Assembly: GCA_964619155.1 (NCBI GenBank)
Contig: CAZUEM010000001.1
Location: 1 to 64,000 of the forward strand
From: CAIXRL01 sp964619155
GTDB lineage: Bacteria; Eisenbacteria; RBG-16-71-46
DNA length: 64,000 bases
Reading direction: 5' to 3'
The notes under the pieces are model-generated. The model searched no databases, had not been told where the DNA came from, and saw nothing but the letters and a program-made list of their open reading frames with translations. Below are positions 61,312 to 64,000 of this stretch, one piece after another (within the stretch, counting starts at the first letter, position 1; each line of letters begins with the position of its first letter). Both the position numbers and the translations under genes were made by a program.

Positions 61312-63546
61312 ATGTTCCGTCGCCTTCCGGTCCTGACCGCCGCGGTCCTGCTCGCCGCGCTGCCCGCGGCGGCGCGCGCCAGCGGCGCGTGGACCACCTA
61401 CATGCGGGTGTTCGAGTGCACCGACATGGTCGCGCTCTCCGACACGGTCTGGATCGCCTCGCGGGAAGCCGGGCTGCTGCGCCACGTGCGCTCGAGCGGC
61501 GCGTTCGAGTCCGTCACCCGGGAGCCCGGCGGGCTCGCCAGCCTGCACGTCACGGCGCTCGAGTTCGACCGCGGCGGGCGGATGTGGGCCGGCACGCCGG
61601 GCCGCGGCGCGAGCCGCCTGTCGGCGGACGGCTCGACGTGGGACCTCGTCAACGCGTTCGACGGGCTGCCGTCGGACTCGGTCAACACGCTGCGCGCGAC
61701 CGGCGACTCGGTGTGGATCGGCACGCAGGGCGGGCTCGCGCTCTGGGACGGCGAGCAGGTCGCCGGCTCGGTGCCCGACCTCGGCACCGCTTCGCCGTTC
61801 CGGAGCAACTCCGTGCGCGGCGTCGCGGTGACGGGCGACACCGTGATGGTGGGCACCGGCGACGGCATCTACTTCGCGCGCCGGTCCGCGAACCTCGCGA
61901 CCTGGACGAACATCGACTCGGGCCTCGTCAGCCGCAACGTCTACGGCATGGCGACCGACGGGCGCGAGGTCTTCGCGCTCGCGAACGGCGCGGCCTACCG
62001 CTGGAACCGCGCCACGTCCCGCTGGAACTTCCAGGCCGTGGTCGGCGGCGCGCGCCAGTTGCGCGACGACGCCGGCTGGATCACGGCCAGCAGTTCGAGC
62101 GGCCTGTGGCGCTGGAACGGCACCGGCTGGACGCTGCTGCCCGGCTCGCCGGGCACGACCTCCACGGTCTCCCCGGGCGAGGTGGAGTTCGCCGCCGACC
62201 CGGCCGGCCTCACGTTCGCCATGCGCGACGGCGTGCTGCGGATCGAGGGCTCGCCGTGGACGAGCGTCGAGCTGCCGGGCCCCGTGGACAACAACATCCA
62301 GAACGTCGTCGTGGACGGCGACCGGGTCTGGGTCAACACGAATTCCTCCGGCGTCTCGCGGCTCGAGGGCGGCGCGTTCCGCAGCTGGCGCACCGGCTGC
62401 TGCGGCGGCGCGCAGGACACCTCGTTCGTGAACCCGGGCGGCGCGTTCGCGGCGCTGCGCGACGGGCGCGGCAAGATGTGGTTCGCGTTCTGGGGCAACG
62501 CCATCGAGCGCTACGACGACTCGACCGGCACGCCGCGGGTCACGCGCCCGATCCTCGCGGGCCCTCCGCCGCTGCCCGATTCGCTCTACAACCACACGGC
62601 GGGCTGGGCCGTCGCGCACGACCCGGAGAACTACGTCTACATCGGCGGCGACACGTTCAACCGCGGCGTGCGGCCGCCGGTCGGCATCGACGTGTTCGAG
62701 CCGGGCGGAACGCTGCTCAGCGTCTGGAAGACGACGAACGCGGGCATCCCGGACAACCAGGTGCGCGCGCTGGCCGTGGACCGCAAGCGCACGCCGAACC
62801 GGATCTGGGCGGGCTTCCCCGGCACCGGCGTCGCGTACGCCACGATCCCCGCCGACCGCACGGCCGCGCCGCAGTTCACGGCGCTGCCCCGCACGTCCAC
62901 GCTCGACATCTTCGGCGTCGAGCTCTACGGCGACTCGCTGTGGGTGCTCTCGACCACGAGCCTGCAGCGCTTCAGCGCCGCGACGTTCTCGTTCGGGGCG
63001 GAGTACGAGATCCCCGGCGCGCCCGCGCCGCTCGGCGCCATGCGACCGCTCGCGGTCTCCCCCGACGGCAGCGTGTGGGTGGGCTCGGTGGACGGCGTGC
63101 GCCGGTACCGCCGCGGCGGCGGCGTGGACGACTACAAGACCTCGAACTCGCCGCTCGCCGCGGACGAGGTGCGCGCGATCGCGGTGGACCCGGAGAGCGG
63201 CGTGGCGTGGTTCGCGACCGCGGGCGGGCTCTCGCGGTTCGATCCCGGCTGGACGCCGCCGCCGCCGCCCTCGATCCCGTCCCTGAAGATCACGGTGTTC
63301 CCGAACCCCGCGCAGTTCCCGGCCATCGGGCTGGACCTGCGCCTGAGCGGGAACGCGTCCGCGTACACGGGCGAGATCTACGACCTGAACGGGCGGGCCG
63401 TGCACCGCTTCAGCGCGGGCGGCAACGGCCGCGTCGTGTGGGACGGGCGCGATCTCGACGGCCGGCGCGTGCGCCCGGGCGTCTACTTCGTGCGCGCGCA
63501 CGGGGGCGGGCACCAGGCGCGCGCGCGCGTCGTCGTCCTCCGGTAG
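61312..63546 (+). CDS. Secreted two-component-regulator-type propeller protein with sorting domain
   Basis: 744 residues from ATG 61312. Signal peptide to ~23. Repeats of D-S-V-W-I-G-T-x-G-G-L and N-x-x-x-x-L-x-x-x-G-D-S-V-W resemble the extracellular propeller blades of hybrid two-component sensors, but no membrane or kinase part follows. The last ~85 residues are an Ig-like sorting module (FPNPAQ, IYDLNGRAVHRF, GVYFVRAHG). Export by a T9SS-like route is inferred. Function unknown. Confidence 0.82.
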   Translation: MFRRLPVLTAAVLLAALPAAARASGAWTTYMRVFECTDMVALSDTVWIASREAGLLRHVRSSGAFESVTREPGGLASLHVTALEFDRGGRMWAGTPGRGASRLSADGSTWDLVNAFDGLPSDSVNTLRATGDSVWIGTQGGLALWDGEQVAGSVPDLGTASPFRSNSVRGVAVTGDTVMVGTGDGIYFARRSANLATWTNIDSGLVSRNVYGMATDGREVFALANGAAYRWNRATSRWNFQAVVGGARQLRDDAGWITASSSSGLWRWNGTGWTLLPGSPGTTSTVSPGEVEFAADPAGLTFAMRDGVLRIEGSPWTSVELPGPVDNNIQNVVVDGDRVWVNTNSSGVSRLEGGAFRSWRTGCCGGAQDTSFVNPGGAFAALRDGRGKMWFAFWGNAIERYDDSTGTPRVTRPILAGPPPLPDSLYNHTAGWAVAHDPENYVYIGGDTFNRGVRPPVGIDVFEPGGTLLSVWKTTNAGIPDNQVRALAVDRKRTPNRIWAGFPGTGVAYATIPADRTAAPQFTALPRTSTLDIFGVELYGDSLWVLSTTSLQRFSAATFSFGAEYEIPGAPAPLGAMRPLAVSPDGSVWVGSVDGVRRYRRGGGVDDYKTSNSPLAADEVRAIAVDPESGVAWFATAGGLSRFDPGWTPPPPPSIPSLKITVFPNPAQFPAIGLDLRLSGNASAYTGEIYDLNGRAVHRFSAGGNGRVVWDGRDLDGRRVRPGVYFVRAHGGGHQARARVVVLR

Positions 63547-63552
63547 GCCCGC

Positions 63553-64000
63553 GTGGCGGCCGCGCGCTGGCGGGACGTCGCCCCGGAGGGCTGGGGCGGG
63601 CTGCTCGCGGCCGACCCGTCCGCCGCGCCGTCGCACCGCCCCGAGGTCTGGGAGGCGTTCGCGGCCGCGCTGCCCGGGTTCGCGCCGCGGGTCGTGGCCG
63701 TCGAGGAGGAGGGCCGCCTGCTCGGCGGCGCGCCCGTGCTGGTCGAGCGCCGCGGCGGCCTTCACTGGCTGCACGCGCTGCCCATGCTGCTGCCGGGCAC
63801 GCCGCTCGCGCTCCCGGGCGAGCACGCGCGCGTGGACGCGGCGGCGGCCGGGGCGCTCGCGGAACTGGCGCGCGAACTCGGCGCGGTCGGCGGCGAGTGG
63901 TCGCTGTGGCGGCCCGAGGGCCCGGTTCCGGACGAGGCCGCGCTCGCGCCGCTCGGCGGCGAGACGCGCGTGCTCGAGGCCTCGCTCGTGCGGCTCGCCG
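63553..64000 (+). CDS. FemAB/GNAT-like protein, truncated by the window end
   Basis: GTG 63553 opens a frame running off the window (149 residues visible). ARWRDVAPEGWGGLLAADPSAAPSHRPEVWEAF, then VVAVEEEGRLLGGAPVLVERRG, fits the first GNAT-like half of FemAB/CelD-type acyl- or aminoacyl-transferases found in exopolysaccharide clusters (summarised by its S-H-x-P-E-x-W and G-x-L-x-G-G-x-P-x-L motifs). The acceptor half is not visible. Confidence 0.6.
   Translation, partial: MAAARWRDVAPEGWGGLLAADPSAAPSHRPEVWEAFAAALPGFAPRVVAVEEEGRLLGGAPVLVERRGGLHWLHALPMLLPGTPLALPGEHARVDAAAAGALAELARELGAVGGEWSLWRPEGPVPDEAALAPLGGETRVLEASLVRLA

Noticed and set aside
60394..63825. Long minus-strand open frame (over 1100 codons), and similar long frames throughout 33000-63000
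   Set aside because: GC-rich third positions leave antisense and +1 frames open; they lie over genes with clear families and show only Arg/Ala/Gly/Pro-rich sequence.

Overview
The window is a GC-rich bacterial metagenome-type scaffold (one run of exactly 100 N at 49216-49315). Several large secreted proteins end in a proline/asparagine-anchored Ig-like module closing in a G-x-Y-F-x-R/V type motif, the FlgD-Ig/T9SS type A sorting-domain style of the FCB superphylum. With the very high GC, the DUF2723 and YfhO membrane proteins and the secreted beta-propellers, Candidatus Eisenbacteria or a near relative is my best guess (inference, not a database result).

Layout. (1) 1-5411, chromosome, minus strand: two secreted proteins (a repeat beta-propeller and a GH43/GH32-like five-bladed propeller), then a promoter that once served a tRNA-Lys gene. 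(2) 5413-30772, an integrated mobile island of about 25.3 kb, bounded by a 39-bp direct repeat that is the 5' half of tRNA-Lys(TTT). It carries a tyrosine integrase, an excisionase-like HTH protein, a VirD4/TraG-like coupling ATPase with a replication-relaxation family protein, an intact IS481 element, an intact IS21 element, a decayed IS21 copy, several small island proteins, a HEPN-domain protein, a frameshifted ART-like gene, a decayed propeller region, and two or three envelope or secreted cargo genes including an 1107-aa lipase-like protein. (3) 30773-64000, chromosome, almost all plus strand: intact tRNA-Lys, a small anti-sigma-type protein, a YchF-like GTPase, an outer-membrane barrel, an FMN riboswitch with ribD-ribE-ribBA-ribH-nusB, then a long run of mostly stop/start-overlapping genes for a surface glycan (glycosyltransferases, heptose-type kinase and nucleotidyltransferase, epimerase, flippase, asparagine synthase, DUF2723 and YfhO proteins), ending in a secreted propeller and a truncated FemAB/GNAT-like gene.

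The most unusual content is a tightly overlapping three-gene operon in the island (14969 to 11706, minus strand). The first protein fuses a nucleotidyltransferase-like domain, a HEPN-like helical domain, a B12-binding domain and a radical SAM domain; the second is an HhH-GPD DNA-glycosylase-like protein; the third resembles DNPH1/RCL, a deoxynucleoside-monophosphate N-glycosidase. It has its own consensus-like promoter. Together the three suggest chemistry on nucleobases or nucleotides (modification, sanitisation or defence), and I do not recognise the combination as a described system.

The two complete insertion sequences each landed in the 3' end of a minus-strand gene, and in both cases the uninterrupted gene end can be rebuilt from the flanks. 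The flanking chromosome looks stable and operonic, while the island shows transfer, decay and repeated IS insertion.
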